A stretch of 64,000 nt of DNA from Imbricaverruca yamaguchii (taxonomy: Eukaryota; Arthropoda; Thecostraca; Neoverrucidae), in NCBI GenBank assembly GCA_034440575.1, contig JAOTOL010001501.1:1139001-1203000 (forward strand). Reading direction: 5' to 3'. Position numbers and translations under genes: made by a program. Below the pieces are notes generated by a model. It did no database searches. It saw only the letters and a list, made by a program, of their open reading frames with translations, and had not been told where the DNA came from. Shown here piece after piece: positions 47,521 to 59,125 of this stretch (position 1 is the stretch's first letter; each line of letters starts with the position of its first letter).

Positions 47521-47769
47521 CAGACGTCGCCATCTGACTTAGTTCTGCAAAGTAGCGAAAGGCAACGTGACATGCTTGTCGACTGTGTCATTTGCCATAG
47601 CCACTGGCATCCTATACCAAACTGGTGTACACCTATCGGTCCTACCGAACGTACTTCCACCTTTAGACTGTTTAAAGTCGTCCTGTAGAGCGACGAGAGC
47701 CTCACCTATGTTGCCACTCCCAACCAACTGAGCTCAAACAGGCATTCACTGTGGATACGGCATGAGACT

Positions 47770-48135
47770 CACCTAGATGCCACCACAGTCATGTCCACCA
47801 ATCCATTGACCTCAAGCATGCCCTCGCTTTGGATAGGACGTCAGTTTCGCATAGATTCCAACTCTGTCGGATCTCTCAATCCACTGAGCTCAGACAGGTC
47901 TCCACTGCGGCCAGGACGACGTCAGCCTCCCCCTGTCACCTTTCCCAACCCACTGATCTCAGTCAGGCCTCCACTGTGGCCAAAACGACGTTAGTCTCGC
48001 CCAGATGTCACGTCTCCTAACCCACTAAACTCAGACAGTCCTCCGCTTTAGACAGGACAGAGTGAGTTCCACCCAAATACCGCATGTCTCCGCTCCCAAC
48101 CCACTGATCTCAGTCAGGCCTCCACTGTGGCCAGG
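47770..48135. repeat. ~70-bp tandem repeat, ~5 copies
   Basis: CACTGATCTCAGTCAGGCCT, CCACTGTGGCCAGGACGACG and AGTCTC.CCC recur at about 70-bp steps. The last copy ends against the donor of the 48.3-kb exon. Confidence 0.88.
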
Positions 48136-48151
48136 ACGACGCGAGTCTCAC

Positions 48152-48318
48152 CTCGGTCACCTCTGCTAGCCGGCCGAGTCCGGGCGGATTCTCCATAAGG
48201 TAGCGTTTTTTGAAGGGCCGCGGAGTGCGCGTCGGCTGGGGCGACATTGCCGCCGGCGGCTGGGCGGCGGCTGCGGCGCGGCTGCTGACCACCACGCCCT
48301 GGCGGCCCATCGAAGCAT
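48152..48318 (-). CDS. Internal exon of the 44-48 kb gene
   Basis: Acceptor GTATTCGGCACAG ends at 48319. The donor is ACCGAG/GTGAGA at 48151. The 167-nt exon starts with the last two bases of a codon and ends in phase 0, the phase needed by the acceptor at 44010. It encodes MGRQGVVVSSRAAAAAQPP, then SPQPTRTPRPFKKRYLMENP and GLGRLAEVTE: an Ala/Pro-rich stretch followed by a basic motif. Third positions are G/C rich. I do not recognise the domain. Other exons may lie between this one and 44.0 kb. Confidence 0.58.
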
Positions 48319-48357
48319 CTGTGCCGAATACGGGAGCCGAGTTAGGCGGCCGGACCG

Positions 48358-48600
48358 ACGACCACGGGGACGGACGGACGGACGGCCGGACCGACGACCA
48401 CGGGGACGGACGGACGGACGGACGGACGGACGGACGGACGGACGGACGGACGGACGGGCGGACGAGGCCGGACAGGGACGGACGGACGGACGGGCGGACG
48501 AGGCCGGACAGGGACGGACGGACGAGGCCGGACAGGGACGGACGGACGGACGAGGCCGGACAGGGACGGACGAACGGACAGACTGGTGGCGACGGACGAG
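48358..48600. repeat. (GGAC)n microsatellite with GGCCGGACAGGGAC interruptions
   Basis: Long runs of GGAC tetramers, in the intron just upstream of the 48.3-kb exon. Arg/Asp- and Pro/Ser-rich frames across it are artefacts. Confidence 0.96.
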
Positions 48601-48779
48601 GACGAACTGAGACGGGAGGAGGGACAGGGAGACGAACAGACAGATTTATTCGTGGAGAATGTTTATTTCTTATTTTGGTTATGACATATTCACGGTGCTT
48701 ACACACATCACTATGTGAAGTCAAGAGACAGCACCGGTAAGCATCGAAACACCTATATCGATAAATGCATCCCAAATTT

Positions 48780-49160
48780 AGTTTGAAAAAGGGACAAGAT
48801 TCAAGACCAAACAGCTAGATGAGACAGATGCTCGACCTTCAAGAGGGCTGCCGACCGCATGGAGCACGAGCTTTTGTCACGTCACTTCCAGGGGTTAGTT
48901 TTCAAAGAAATAACTGTGATTAGCCTAGCAATAGCAAAGTTGATGCATTCAAGATGCATAGAGGACGGGCTCGCCCGTGGCGTCCGACGTAAAACCTACA
49001 ATTAGTGTCAGTCCTCGATCGATCACTAGACCAACTCGAAACCCTGAAAAAAAATGATAAGCTCCATCCGTTGCCATATCATCGCGAGGCAAAGCAAGCA
49101 GTGGGCATATCACTGCCAACTAATAGCCAATGAAACTGAGAAAGACTATGTTGTTGTTGC
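48780..49160. other. No gene recognised
   Basis: Unique intron-like or intergenic DNA without repeats. Confidence 0.45.
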
Positions 49161-49210
49161 TATTGGGGCTTAGGGGCGTATCACCTACATAGGTTACACA
49201 GCGCCTTTAA
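49158..49210 (+). mobile_element. Hairpin mini-element, copy 4, compensated stem
   Basis: TATTGGGGCTTAGG is followed by GGCG-TATC-ACC, loop TACATA, GGT-TACACA-GCGCC. The inner GAC/GTC pair of other copies is replaced by ACC/GGT, so pairing is kept. No clear target duplication. Confidence 0.6.
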
Positions 49211-49311
49211 TTCTGTTTAGGCACGTTTGGCTTCAGCACCATAAACTCGGAGCATCTCACCAGCTGAGGAGCGAGCACAATCAGGGTTCGCGGGAGTAGC
49301 CAGCGGACCGC

Positions 49312-49612
49312 CGGCAGAGCCCGGGTACGAGCCGCTCCCTCAGACGCGGGCGCCGGCAGAGCCCGGGTACGGACCGCTCCCTCAGACGGGGCGCCGGCAG
49401 AGCCCGGGTACGAGCCGCTCCCTCAGACGCGGGCGCCGGCAGAGCCCGGGTACGGGCCGCTCCCTCAGACGCGGGCGCCGGCAGAGCCCGGGTACGGGCC
49501 GCTCCCTCAGACGCGGGCGCCGGCAGAGCCCGGGTACGGGCCGCTCCCTCAGACGCGGGCGCCGGCAGAGCCCGGGTACGGGCCGCTCCCTCAGACGCGG
49601 GCGCCGGCAGAC
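49312..49612. repeat. 42-bp GC-rich minisatellite, ~7 copies
   Basis: The unit contains GCGCCGGCAGAGCCCGGGTA, CGGGCCGCTCCCTCAGACG. The period is a multiple of three; the minus frame reads a RLRERPVPGLCRRP repeat. No splice or start signals support coding. Confidence 0.96.
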
Positions 49613-49619
49613 GAAGACG

Positions 49620-50860
49620 CGGAGCCCCGGGGCAGAGTCAGAGAGCGGCCACCAGCTGATGCCTTCGTAGTGTACTGCAACAGAGAGCACCCGCTGTCAG
49701 TCGCCGTCGTCGAAACCGGGCACGCACTGGCGATGTGGTGGTTCAATTCCACTGCCTTGCATATCCAAAACATGTCCAATTTCCTCGCGAGACAATGAAA
49801 AATATGTGTAGTTGCAAAATTGTAGCCTGGAATTTCCAAAAAGGTTTAAACTTTAAAGAAGGCGGACTCTGCAATCCCTCTTGGGATCACAATTTCCATT
49901 GTTCCGTTCTCATCTATTGTTTCTCATTGTAGGCTGTTTTAGATGGGTGCGCCAGGTACTGGCATTGACACCTAATCGTTTGCCCGCTGGAAATCAAGGG
50001 AACTAAATAGCAGCGTCAAAATTGACCAAATCACGGTAATAACGGGAAAGTTTGGAGCCAACCACATCCATATTTTTTCGGGATTTTTTTCTCAAGATTC
50101 TTGCAGGGGTGGCTTTATGGACCAGGATTCGATTGTGAAGCAGAGCTTATTGCATGAACTCTGGCCCACCACCCGAGCCATGACTTCCAATTCAACGGTA
50201 TAATTATGACTGAAAGTTTAACGTGTCGTCAAAACACTGTCACAGCCACTCGGGCAGCTCCTCCCCGACCTTCTCAGGCCAGTTGTCAACTGACCCTGCC
50301 AGTCGGGAACCAAATGTTGACACGTGAAGCGACTCAAACTCTGTTTGTCAGGGTAGGCGAGACCATTGCAGGCTGCGCTCAAACCAGCTGGGCTACCTTG
50401 GCGGCAAGTCAATAACTACAGCAAATTTCGAACAGGAAGAAGAATGTTCTCCTGTTGCCAAGATGCTTCAACACCAGAAATGTTCTAACGTTGCCAATCG
50501 AATTTTAAAAGTTTCTTTGTTATGCTGAGTATCATCACTGAAAACCAAGCCCATTTCATGGTGGAGTCAGAAAACCACTCTTCCACCGTTCTAGAGAAAT
50601 GTTCATAGTCAACATTTTCGTCATGCGCATCACGCAGCCGTAATGACATCCAATCATTTTGTCCTGATGTAGTTGTTTTCCTTCCTTAGCAATGGCAGAG
50701 TGCCATCCGCTAGAGGTTAGTTGCGTTAAGAAAGGGTGACGCTAAACCGGCTTACGTGGCATCGGGCAACAGGCAATCCTGAAAGGAAAGTAGAGGAACG
50801 CAGGGAAACAAGAAAAGTGGCACAGGAATTTTGGTGCATACATGACACACAGAACACACA
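49620..50860. other. No gene recognised
   Basis: Unique DNA, partly AT-rich. A short repeat of GATGTTCTC/GAAATGTTCTAACG-type words lies at 50.44-50.50 kb. Confidence 0.45.
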
Positions 50861-50868
50861 GAACATAC

Positions 50869-51011
50869 AAGGATTCGTATCCTAAACGCGAAAGAACATC
50901 CGGAGTGTAGTCAGCAGCATTATCCCCGATCATGCTCCGCTGGTCACCCACGACCTGAAAGCGAAGCAGATGTCCGGCGCCCAGGGCGAGCCGTGGGCAG
51001 TCGTACACAGC
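50869..51011 (-). CDS. Candidate exon, unknown product, possibly of the 44-48 kb gene
   Basis: The minus strand has an acceptor-like AACACATCCAAG ending at 51012 and a frame reading AVYDCPRLALGAGHLLRFQ, then SMIGDNAADYTPDVLSRLGY. Third positions are G/C rich in the first half. Possible donors are TCCTT/GTATGT (50868, phase 2) or GTGG/GTGACC (phase 1; the phase needed by the 48.3-kb exon). An internal CTTCGCTTTCAG could instead be the true acceptor. No family recognised. Confidence 0.35.
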
Positions 51012-51574
51012 CTTGGATGTGTTGACATGTGTTGTAGTTAAAGCCCGGTAAAATCACCTGTAGGAGAAAGCCAAACTGCTTGAAAATAACCGAAGGTAAA
51101 AAACAAGCGCAATCTATTGGGCAACCATCGGTTTTTGCAGAATTGGATCGGTTCCCGCCTACCTGGTGCGAAATAACCTATATGTATGTAGCAAACGACT
51201 GCGGAGAGGATGATAGGGTTTGGGTTCAAATGGCTAAAAATATGGTAACGTTTGTCGTATATTTGAACGTTTGATGGAAAAGAAGCTTCAACTGTGGCTT
51301 TTTGGACTTCCAGCGACTTTAGCGAAAAAGAAGCGCGTGCCAGGAAACTTTTCGCACATTTATTAACCGTTATACAAACATTTGCACAAAAAACTGAAAA
51401 CAACACTTTTAGCCAGTCTAAAACATGTTGTCGAGTAGCTAAACATTTTTGACCTTACCCACCCTTGCACAACCTTCCGTTGCACGATACTTACGTGTGT
51501 TTGTTTGGCTATTAAGGAACTTTATACACGATCACGGTTAATGGCGCAGCCCACACTGTTTCGCCGGTGTGTCA

Positions 51575-51670
51575 CGGGATTTGGAAATGTTCGAGTGGTG
51601 CAAGTGTTGAACCCACGACATTTGGTACCCAGAGCTCAGCAGCATAACCACTCGACCATCCACGCCCCGC
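51575..51670 (-). mobile_element. tRNA-like SINE head of a second type
   Basis: The minus strand reads GGATGGTCGAGTGGTTATGC (box A like tRNA-Ser/Leu) and GTCGTGGGTTCAACACTTGC (box B) with normal spacing. It lacks the GCGTGAGAGA segment of the other two copies, so it is a different family or a decayed tRNA relic. Confidence 0.5.
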
Positions 51671-51819
51671 ACGATATTTACGTACAAATAAAGGTGTTGC
51701 TTGCATGGTTTCCTCAGTCATTTACTATCACTCAATCACTCTGCTTTAAGGTGTCATTAAGAAATCAGTCATTAACTGCATACGCAGGAGAAGAATACGT
51801 GTCACGACAGCTTCTTTTG

Positions 51820-52370
51820 TTATTTGGGCTTGCGGGAGTTCAACCAATCTTGGACCATAAAACTCATGGTACGACAGCCAACAGAAGTACACACCGAATA
51901 GCCTGGCAAGTGGACATGCGATATAAGTAGCTTAAGCTTAAGGAAGCATTAACCTCAGTAATTATGCAGCTCAGAGCGATTCAAGATGGCACTGCCTGTG
52001 TTGAGTGATGGAACGGGCTACAGATGGTAATATTGCAATGGGCTGGATTATTAATGTGCGGAGAAACTAGTGCTGGAGGAAGCCAAATAGTTCAGTCGAT
52101 ATTCTTAAGACCCCGGTAGCAGATAAAAAACGTTTCCAAGTTTCACACATCGCCGCATGATGAGCATCCACCTGAAGTATGTCTTTGGCTACTGCTCCAG
52201 AACAGCTATAATATAGATGAATTGCAAAATGTTCCCACCAAACAAAGATGTTTCAGGGGTAGGAAAACTACCATTCTACTAAACACTTGGTTGCTTGGTT
52301 ATTTCAACCTTAAGGAGCACTGACCGTGGTGATCTATTAGTATACACCTGGACCCGCCAATAGCTTTAGC
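51820..52370. other. No gene recognised; possible half copy of the hairpin element at 51.82 kb
   Basis: TTTGTTATTTGGGCTTGCGG matches only the first part of the mini-element. The rest is unique DNA. Confidence 0.35.
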
Positions 52371-52384
52371 CACGGAGGACAACA

Positions 52385-52580
52385 GCGCAGCATACGTGGG
52401 GAACCAGGCACCAGCGGAGCGTACGTGAGGAACCAGGCAGCAACGGAGAGTACGTGGGGAACCAGGCAGCGGTGCAGCCCACGTGAGGCACCAAACACCA
52501 GTGCAACTCATGAGAGGCGTTAGGAACCAAACACCAACCCAACTCATAGCAGGCACCAAACACCGGAGCAGGCCATTGAG
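52385..52580. repeat. ~35-40-bp diverged repeat, ~5 copies
   Basis: ACGTGAGGAACCAGGCA and CACC.G.GCAGC words recur with drift. A strong acceptor-like GGGTCCTGTTTCAG (minus, about 52770) just upstream leads into a short frame (AGSLGMLSALDGPHI) without a clear donor. Confidence 0.6.
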
Positions 52581-52809
52581 GAACCGCATACAAGCGTAGA
52601 CCATGTAGGTGGAGACACCATGACTGGCCGGCGCCGTATTTTCGGTCTCTAAGCATGATTCCCACGCATGTCTGCCCAGTGACGTCACCCAGCAGTTGGA
52701 GTTACACAGAGTACCGATGTGGGGCCCATCGAGCGCGCTGAGCATCCCCAGGGAGCCAGCCTGAAACAGGACCCGATGAAATGCGACCCTCAACTTGCCT
52801 ACTTAGCCT

Positions 52810-55410
52810 AACCTACCCCGCTCAGTGTGATGATGCTTAGCAAACTGTGACCTGGACCAACTAAGGGTGCGTTTGCAGCTCGTATCCTGTGTACAATGTC
52901 ACGTGTGATGTCATACTTGCGGATCAGATCCGCCACTTCACCGTTCTAGGCTCACCGTATCTTCAAAATTATCCAGATCCCGAGGATTTTTTCCGGACGA
53001 AATCTACAGGATCTGCGTGACGTCACTAGCATTAGGGCACTTGTGGCGCACAAGTTCATACAGCACGCGCCACGTTGCTTTGAGCCATTGAAGTCATGGT
53101 GCTCGATAATGTGAAGATGTAGGCAATATTTCCAGTTTCGGTTTGGATGTATATGATTGCGATATTTGAGCCCAAATAAATGAAGGGAACACGATCTTAG
53201 GCTACAACAAGCTGGTGAATGTGATAGGGGCAACACTATCAAGGTACCAAACCATTGGCCCGGACGCTTCCGATCCACCAGAAATATCCAACCATGGTGT
53301 CACGGTCTTCTATATGTAGCCTTGATGATGACACCATCAAGACACTATTCAGCTTCATTCATTAATTCATTCATTCCGCAAAAACACTATTCAGCTTCAT
53401 TCATCCACATTGAAGCACCCATTCATCACTCCGGGTAGGATGGCATCAATGTTCCCTTTCTCAGAAGCGTCGCACTCTGGAATATGCCGGGCAACATCAA
53501 ATAACCTCCCAGTGAACATGCCGACAGAGTCCCTCGGTCGGTTAGGGAGTGGAGTGTCCACCAATGCCGGCATGCAACCGACACCCAGCTGAAATGTAGC
53601 CCATGCTGGGAAGATTTCTGGCTGTTGTTGGGACGCTAGGGGACCGCTGTCGTCCGGGCAACGAACTCTGGAGTGCCTCCAGATCCATTTGGGGTTGCTC
53701 ATTGCCCCGTCCCAAATAATATTCAGAAATCAACACCCTTGTTTGATATTTCAGGTCAGTATGCCGATGTGGGGCCAAGAACGGCCCGATGTTGGCATGC
53801 CACTAACGAGATGCCGAGCTCGCCTCCACACACGCCGACAGCGGGACAGCATCGGCATGCTTACTGGACTGTTCATCCCGGATGATTTAAACTTGTACTG
53901 GGCCTGCCCAAACCCCGCTAACCGCTCTTGAACACACGGCAAGAGCAGTGGCGATGCAGGCGAGCGTGCGACGTGTAAATACGCTGCACGGTCACCACAT
54001 TTTACTCACAAGCGCACTATTTGTGTCCAATGTTTGTAAACCATGCAGAATCCGGCTGTAAGCTCCTAACGCCGGACGGAAGACTTTCCGTCCTCGCGGA
54101 AATTACTCTACAAGCTGCAAACGCGCCCTAGGCCGATCTCGGCCGGTACGATAACGTCTGCCCCCAGGCCGGTATTGAGACTCAACACACACCGCTACAT
54201 TCGATCTAAGCCTGCCATTGGCTGGCGTATTTCCAACTACATCTGACTGGGGTCTGCCTGACCCCCACCCCTCCCCAGGGGTCGGTGGGAATTATTCCCA
54301 AAACGGGTGAAGTGTAATGCTTCTTCTGTGAGCCACAATACGTGTAAAGGGCATTGTCTCGTCCGTGATCCATAGTACGTGTGAAATGTAGTGTCTTGAC
54401 TGTGGGAGCTATCCAACAGCTGACTAATGAGTGTCACGTCTGTGGAAGCTGCATGACAACAGCTGACTAGTGAGCTCAGACATGTCCTCGGTCACCTGGT
54501 TACGACGGTGCCCCAGATTTTCACGGCACTCGTCACAAGTGGACCAGTCCTCTCCATTAGCATATCGTGGATCGCCCTAATACAGGTCTTTGTTTTTGTC
54601 CTAAGTAAGAATTCGCCATTAACCTGAGCGAGACAGAAATGCAGAGAAAAATCCTTGCACGAATCCAGTAAAATCTCTCTTAATTTTGAAAACACATGGA
54701 TGCAAGATCATTGGATAGCCTAGCCTAGCTTGAAATAGCACCAGACGGGTCGACTCGAAATATGTGCGATGGAAGAAGTAGCCGTCCAGAACTATAAATC
54801 TGATAATCTCATGAAAGTGTTATCCTGACAGGAAAAATGTCCCGGTTTGAAAGCTCTGGTGGGAGATTAAAGCTGATGTAAAATTTCACAATGAACTTGG
54901 AAAAAAAAACTTTAAAATAGTTGTATCGGATGGAATGGCACTGCTTCATTCCACGAAATTCTTTGTTTAAAAAATAAATCTCTCGCAGTCATTCTGCAAG
55001 GGAAACGGTCAAATAGATGCTTGGGTGGTCAGACCCCGAGCACTCGATCGGCAATGAAGGCCAGCCTACAGGCTGAGGAATTGTCTTTATTGGCTTAATC
55101 TTTGTATCGTGCCGACATTTCAGCCCTGCACCGAGGGAGAACGGCTCAACCATGGCCAAGCTGTCGTCACCCCTGGCGCGGATATTGCTGGATGCTGCTG
55201 ACCATTACACTCGCCGCTGCCTATCAACGATTTGTGCATCAAGTTCCACCCGGGTGAAAAATTAGTATGGAGCGAGCAGTTTGTTGGTCTCGGCAACGCA
55301 CATTTCTGAACAACGTCCATGCTGTCGAGTAATCCGATTGGTCACGGAGGCGCACCGAGTCACATTTACCGCACACAACTCACTTAACAGTGCGGCCCTG
55401 ACTAGGCAGT
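52810..55410. other. No gene recognised; local 21-bp duplication at 53.34 and 53.39 kb
   Basis: ACACTATTCAGCTTCATTCA occurs twice about 43 bp apart with CATTCATT words between. The remainder shows no splice-bounded frame. Confidence 0.45.
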
Positions 55411-55429
55411 GACGTCACACCGGGGTGCC

Positions 55430-56095
55430 GGGGCCGACCGTGTGAACTCGACATCCGCGTGCGGGTCCGGTGCACGCCGCCGAGGCGTGCATCGTATCCG
55501 GCCATCCGTGTACAGGTCCGGTCCTGCCACCGAGGCACCGAGGCACGGTGTCCGGCCATCCGTATACGGGTCCGGGTCCGGCTCCTGCCTCAAAGGCACC
55601 GAGGCACGGTGTCCGGCCATCCGTATACGGGTCCGGGTCCGGCTCCTGCCTCAACGGCACCGAGGCACGGTGTCCGGCCATCCGTGTACGGGTCCGGGTC
55701 CGGCTCCTGCCTCAACGGCACCGAGGCACGGTGTCCGGCCATCCGTGTACGGGTCCGGGTCCGGCTCCTGCCTCAACGGCACCGAGGCACGGTGTCCGGC
55801 CATCCGTGTACGGGTCCGGGTCCGGCTCCTGCCTCAAAGGCACCGAGGCACGGTGTCCGGCCATCCGTGTGTGGGTCCGGTTCCTGCCTTAGAGGCACCG
55901 TGTCCGGTCATTCATGTACGGGTCCGGCTCCTGTACTAGAAGAACCGAGGAACAGTGCACAGGTCCGGCTCCTACCTCGGAGGAACTGAGGAGCCGTTTC
56001 CGGCCATTCGTGTACCCGGCTCCTGCCTCAGAGAAGCCGAGGAACGGTACCCGGTCATCCGTGTGCGGGTCCGGCTTCTTCCTCCTCAGAGGCAC
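55430..56095. repeat. 61-bp GC-rich minisatellite, ~9 copies
   Basis: ACCGAGGCACGGTGTCCGGC recurs at 55537, 55598 and 55659 and onward (61-bp step) with GTACGGGTCCGGGTCCGGCT. Copies decay after 55.9 kb. The period is not a multiple of three, and all frames are open. Confidence 0.96.
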
Positions 56096-56760
56096 CGAGG
56101 AACTATGCTCGGCTGGCGCAGCGGACTAGCATTCTGTGCAAGTGAGCAAGACTATGCGCCACTGTTAACGACGTGGTCCGATAGATGTCAGCATCGGCGG
56201 GACTCACAGCCAGCCGTGCATGACTGACGAGGACGGCGGCGTTTCTGCGCGCCGGGCGACACCGCGTCATCAGATGGCCGTCACGTGTTCGTGTCGGTTT
56301 TGGTCCGGTGACCAGCATCAGACAGACGACGAGCGCCGCTGACGCGCAGCACAAGTGTGCATTGCACGGGCTACGGGCGCGTCGATATCGGCCAGCAAGC
56401 TCGAGGCAGTCGGGGGTGACGGAGGGAAAGGGAAAGGTGTGGATCGTGCGCAGACTCGCGCAGCACGCTCCCCTCGAGGGAGCCGGTTCGTTGCAGTCGT
56501 CCAGGCGATCCCGAGAGGGCACTCACGGACTTAGTAGTGAGACACGGGTACAGGAACAGTGGAATCCAGCCAGCATGCCCGATTTTCCGAGAGCTTAACC
56601 ATTAGCCCTACACTTGCTTTATGAATATAACTAAGTAAATAGTGGCTTGGCTTCAGATGTGAAAAAGTTGACCACCTGTTTACACGCGAGGTAGGATGAC
56701 AAGATCACATGTGCAGTAGAGTTACACGCTTAGAAGAGTCACAACCCCAGAAGGTGGTGG
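56096..56760. other. CpG-rich patch (56.2-56.5 kb), no gene confirmed
   Basis: Open on both strands, without trusted splice pairs. A degenerate GGGCTAATGGTTAAGCTC on the minus strand near 56.6 kb resembles a tRNA box A, but box B is weak. Confidence 0.35.
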
Positions 56761-56764
56761 TGAA

Positions 56765-56812
56765 TTGGAGTTTAGGGGCGTGCCGACATCCAGGGTCATT
56801 TTGTGCCCATCA
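56765..56812 (+). mobile_element. Hairpin mini-element, copy 5
   Basis: GAATTGGAGTTTAGG precedes GGCGTGCC-GAC, loop ATCCAG, GGTC and a distal GTGCCCATC. CCCAGAAGG lies on both sides, but CAGAAGG is also part of the local 18-bp repeat, so that duplication is weak evidence. Confidence 0.5.
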
Positions 56813-56814
56813 AG

Positions 56815-57065
56815 CCCAGAAGGATCACGAGTTCAGAATGGTCACGTGCTCGGAAGGGCCGCACGCTAAGAAGGGTCACACGAACAGAAAGATCACACGA
56901 ACAGAAGGGTAGCACCAAGGGTCACACGTTTAGCAGAGTGACGCGCTCAAAAGGGTCACACGTTGAAAATGATACCACACTCAGAAGGGTCACACATTGA
57001 GAAGGGTCACACGCTCAGAAGATGCACACGTTCAGAATTGCCGCGCATTCAGAAGAGTCACACGG
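56815..57065. repeat. ~18-bp degenerate minisatellite, ~12 copies
   Basis: AGAAGGGTCACACGCTC-type words repeat with frequent changes. Confidence 0.88.
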
Positions 57066-57069
57066 CACA

Positions 57070-59080
57070 CGGAGCAACAACAATTGTTGATTTATCTCTA
57101 GATAAAAGACGTGACTACCCCACTATACGCAACAAGCAAGAAGAAAGATATTGCTGAAGCTTGAACTTTTAGCGTGGTTCGGAGGAAAATTGGGGCTCCC
57201 AATGCGATGCAAACCTCGATATCGGCTTGAGACATTGGAAGTTCCGTCTGTGTGAGAGACAAACGAGCTTGTTCAATTTGTGCATAGTCTGCTATATCGT
57301 CAGACATCCCTCTGCCTGAACACCAGGCCACTGGTGAGTGTGGGCATTCATGCACGGTGGAGCCACACAGCGACCCTCAATCACAGCGCTGTGGACAGCA
57401 GGGTGCGAAACTTACTTTCCGGGTTTGGAGTCGGAGTGCAAACAGATTTCTTCCGGAGTACATTTCCATGGACATATTATTTTGTATGCATGGAATCTAT
57501 TTGCCGGCAACCGACGGGAAAATCATATGTACCTAGTCAGTGCCTACGTAATATGCATAAGTAATACACATCATCATTTTTGGTCACATCAAAGCATAGA
57601 AACAAAGTGAACAATGGACGGCACCGCAAGACAGGGAGTTGTGATGATCAGCTCAGCTTTGTCTCTCGCAACTCACAGGAGCAATGCGCTTTCCTTTCAC
57701 TGTTGGTCTCAGTACAAAGCTAGCCAAATGAAAAACGAACACAAATAATTCACGCTTCACCCTCAGCTCATAACACACACCTACCTACATACGCAGCCAA
57801 TTCCCTGCGCGTGATACGGACCGGACACCACTACCTCACACTGGACAGTCGGAAGCGATGGCCGTGCGCAAGCAAGATCTTGTGTTTGCAGTATGGCACT
57901 GTTAAACATGTGTTCAAAGTTGTTAATGGTTATGACGTCATTTTAAAATACCTTGCATTGATTGGTTGAAAGACAGTTTTCAGAACAGAAAATGCTAACG
58001 AGGCAAATTTCGATCGGCGGCCTCCGGGACTCCGGAAGTCGTCTCTTAAAACGGTCAGTTTTTCCACTATAGGGTGGCTAGAAAGCAGGTTTCTGGAGAC
58101 GCATCGGCCGAATTCGTAGCGACCGGAGGCCACTATTCAGTGCACAGGCGCGAGGTTTGGCGCGTTGTGGTCGGCATTTCCGCTGGTTGTGGTGTGGTGT
58201 GGTATGTGTTCGGGTGTTGCCTGTGTGCTTGATGATACGAAAAGTGGCTAGTTTATTTGGTAATCGTAAGTAGAATAGCATGTATGGTGCATGTTTTATT
58301 CAATCTTGTATTAGTTTTTTCGTGGCATTTTTGTTTCTTCTGCATGTTTGTGTCGGAGTACATGTGGAGCCCACTCTGTCTAGTATGAATCCGGAGTGCA
58401 AAAATGTTTGAAGAGATGAAATCTCTTAAGAAGTGCCTTACTTCCCACCCTGGTGGACAGTATCTCCCAGTAGTCGCCAAGCGTGTGACTTGTAGCTTTG
58501 CTTGTTTGCCCCTTGTGTGCTGTAGATTGGGTGTCATCAGAGGTGCAGTCAGGGGGTGGTTGCGCGGACCGCCACGCTAAACAAAAATAACACTAACTAG
58601 AATAAAGATATTTTCACCATGTCCGACCAGAAATTTTCAGCGCACTTCGAGCGCGAAAAGAAGTCCCAATGCAATGTGATTTTTCTTCCTGGAGGTGGAG
58701 GAGGTGGGATCGGGTCCCCTTGAGAAAAGCTTGGCCGCGTGCCTGGGTGGCATGTCGTCTGACACACCGAATACATTGCCAATGCCGCATTCATCCAACG
58801 AGACTGGGGAAACAATGTGACACTATGTCATGACAATATCGGCAGGCAACAGCGTAAAACACCCCAGGACAGCAGAAGGAGCCAACCTTCATCTTCATCC
58901 AGCGCTGGCCAAAGCATCACTGGTCTTGGGATATGGCGGAGAAAAGAGAGGACGTTGGAACAGCTTCCCTCTCTCCTTGTCAGCTATCATCTGCTGCTTT
59001 TCTCCTCGTAAACATACATTCGTGGAGCATGCTCACACCGGCTTACACTGGTCGAATGGCTGGCATCACTTGTAACGAAA
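57070..59080. other. No gene recognised
   Basis: Unique DNA. Several short frames lack start context, splice signals or recognisable motifs. Confidence 0.5.
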
Positions 59081-59086
59081 TTCACA

Positions 59087-59113
59087 CTGATCAGCTGACT
59101 ACAGCCGGTGACC
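59087..59113. repeat. Left fragment of the 30-bp minisatellite split by a LINE
   Basis: GATCAGCTGACTACAGCCGG plus TGACCTG, identical to the first unit on the other side of the LINE (59857-59883). Confidence 0.85.
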
Positions 59114-59125
59114 TGCTCTTTTAGA

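Noticed and set aside
48110..48775. 221-residue Ser/Pro/Val open frame on the minus strand
   Set aside because: Only 48318-48152 has coding character and splice sites; the rest is the (GGAC)n repeat and its flanks.
51820..51860. A further copy of the hairpin mini-element
   Set aside because: Only TTTGTTATTTGGGCTTG matches; no stem and no target duplication.
55409..55989. Three overlapping 140-176 residue proteins
   Set aside because: 61-bp minisatellite open in all frames.
56540..56620. A third copy of the first SINE family
   Set aside because: The box A resemblance is partial, box B is poor and the shared body is absent.
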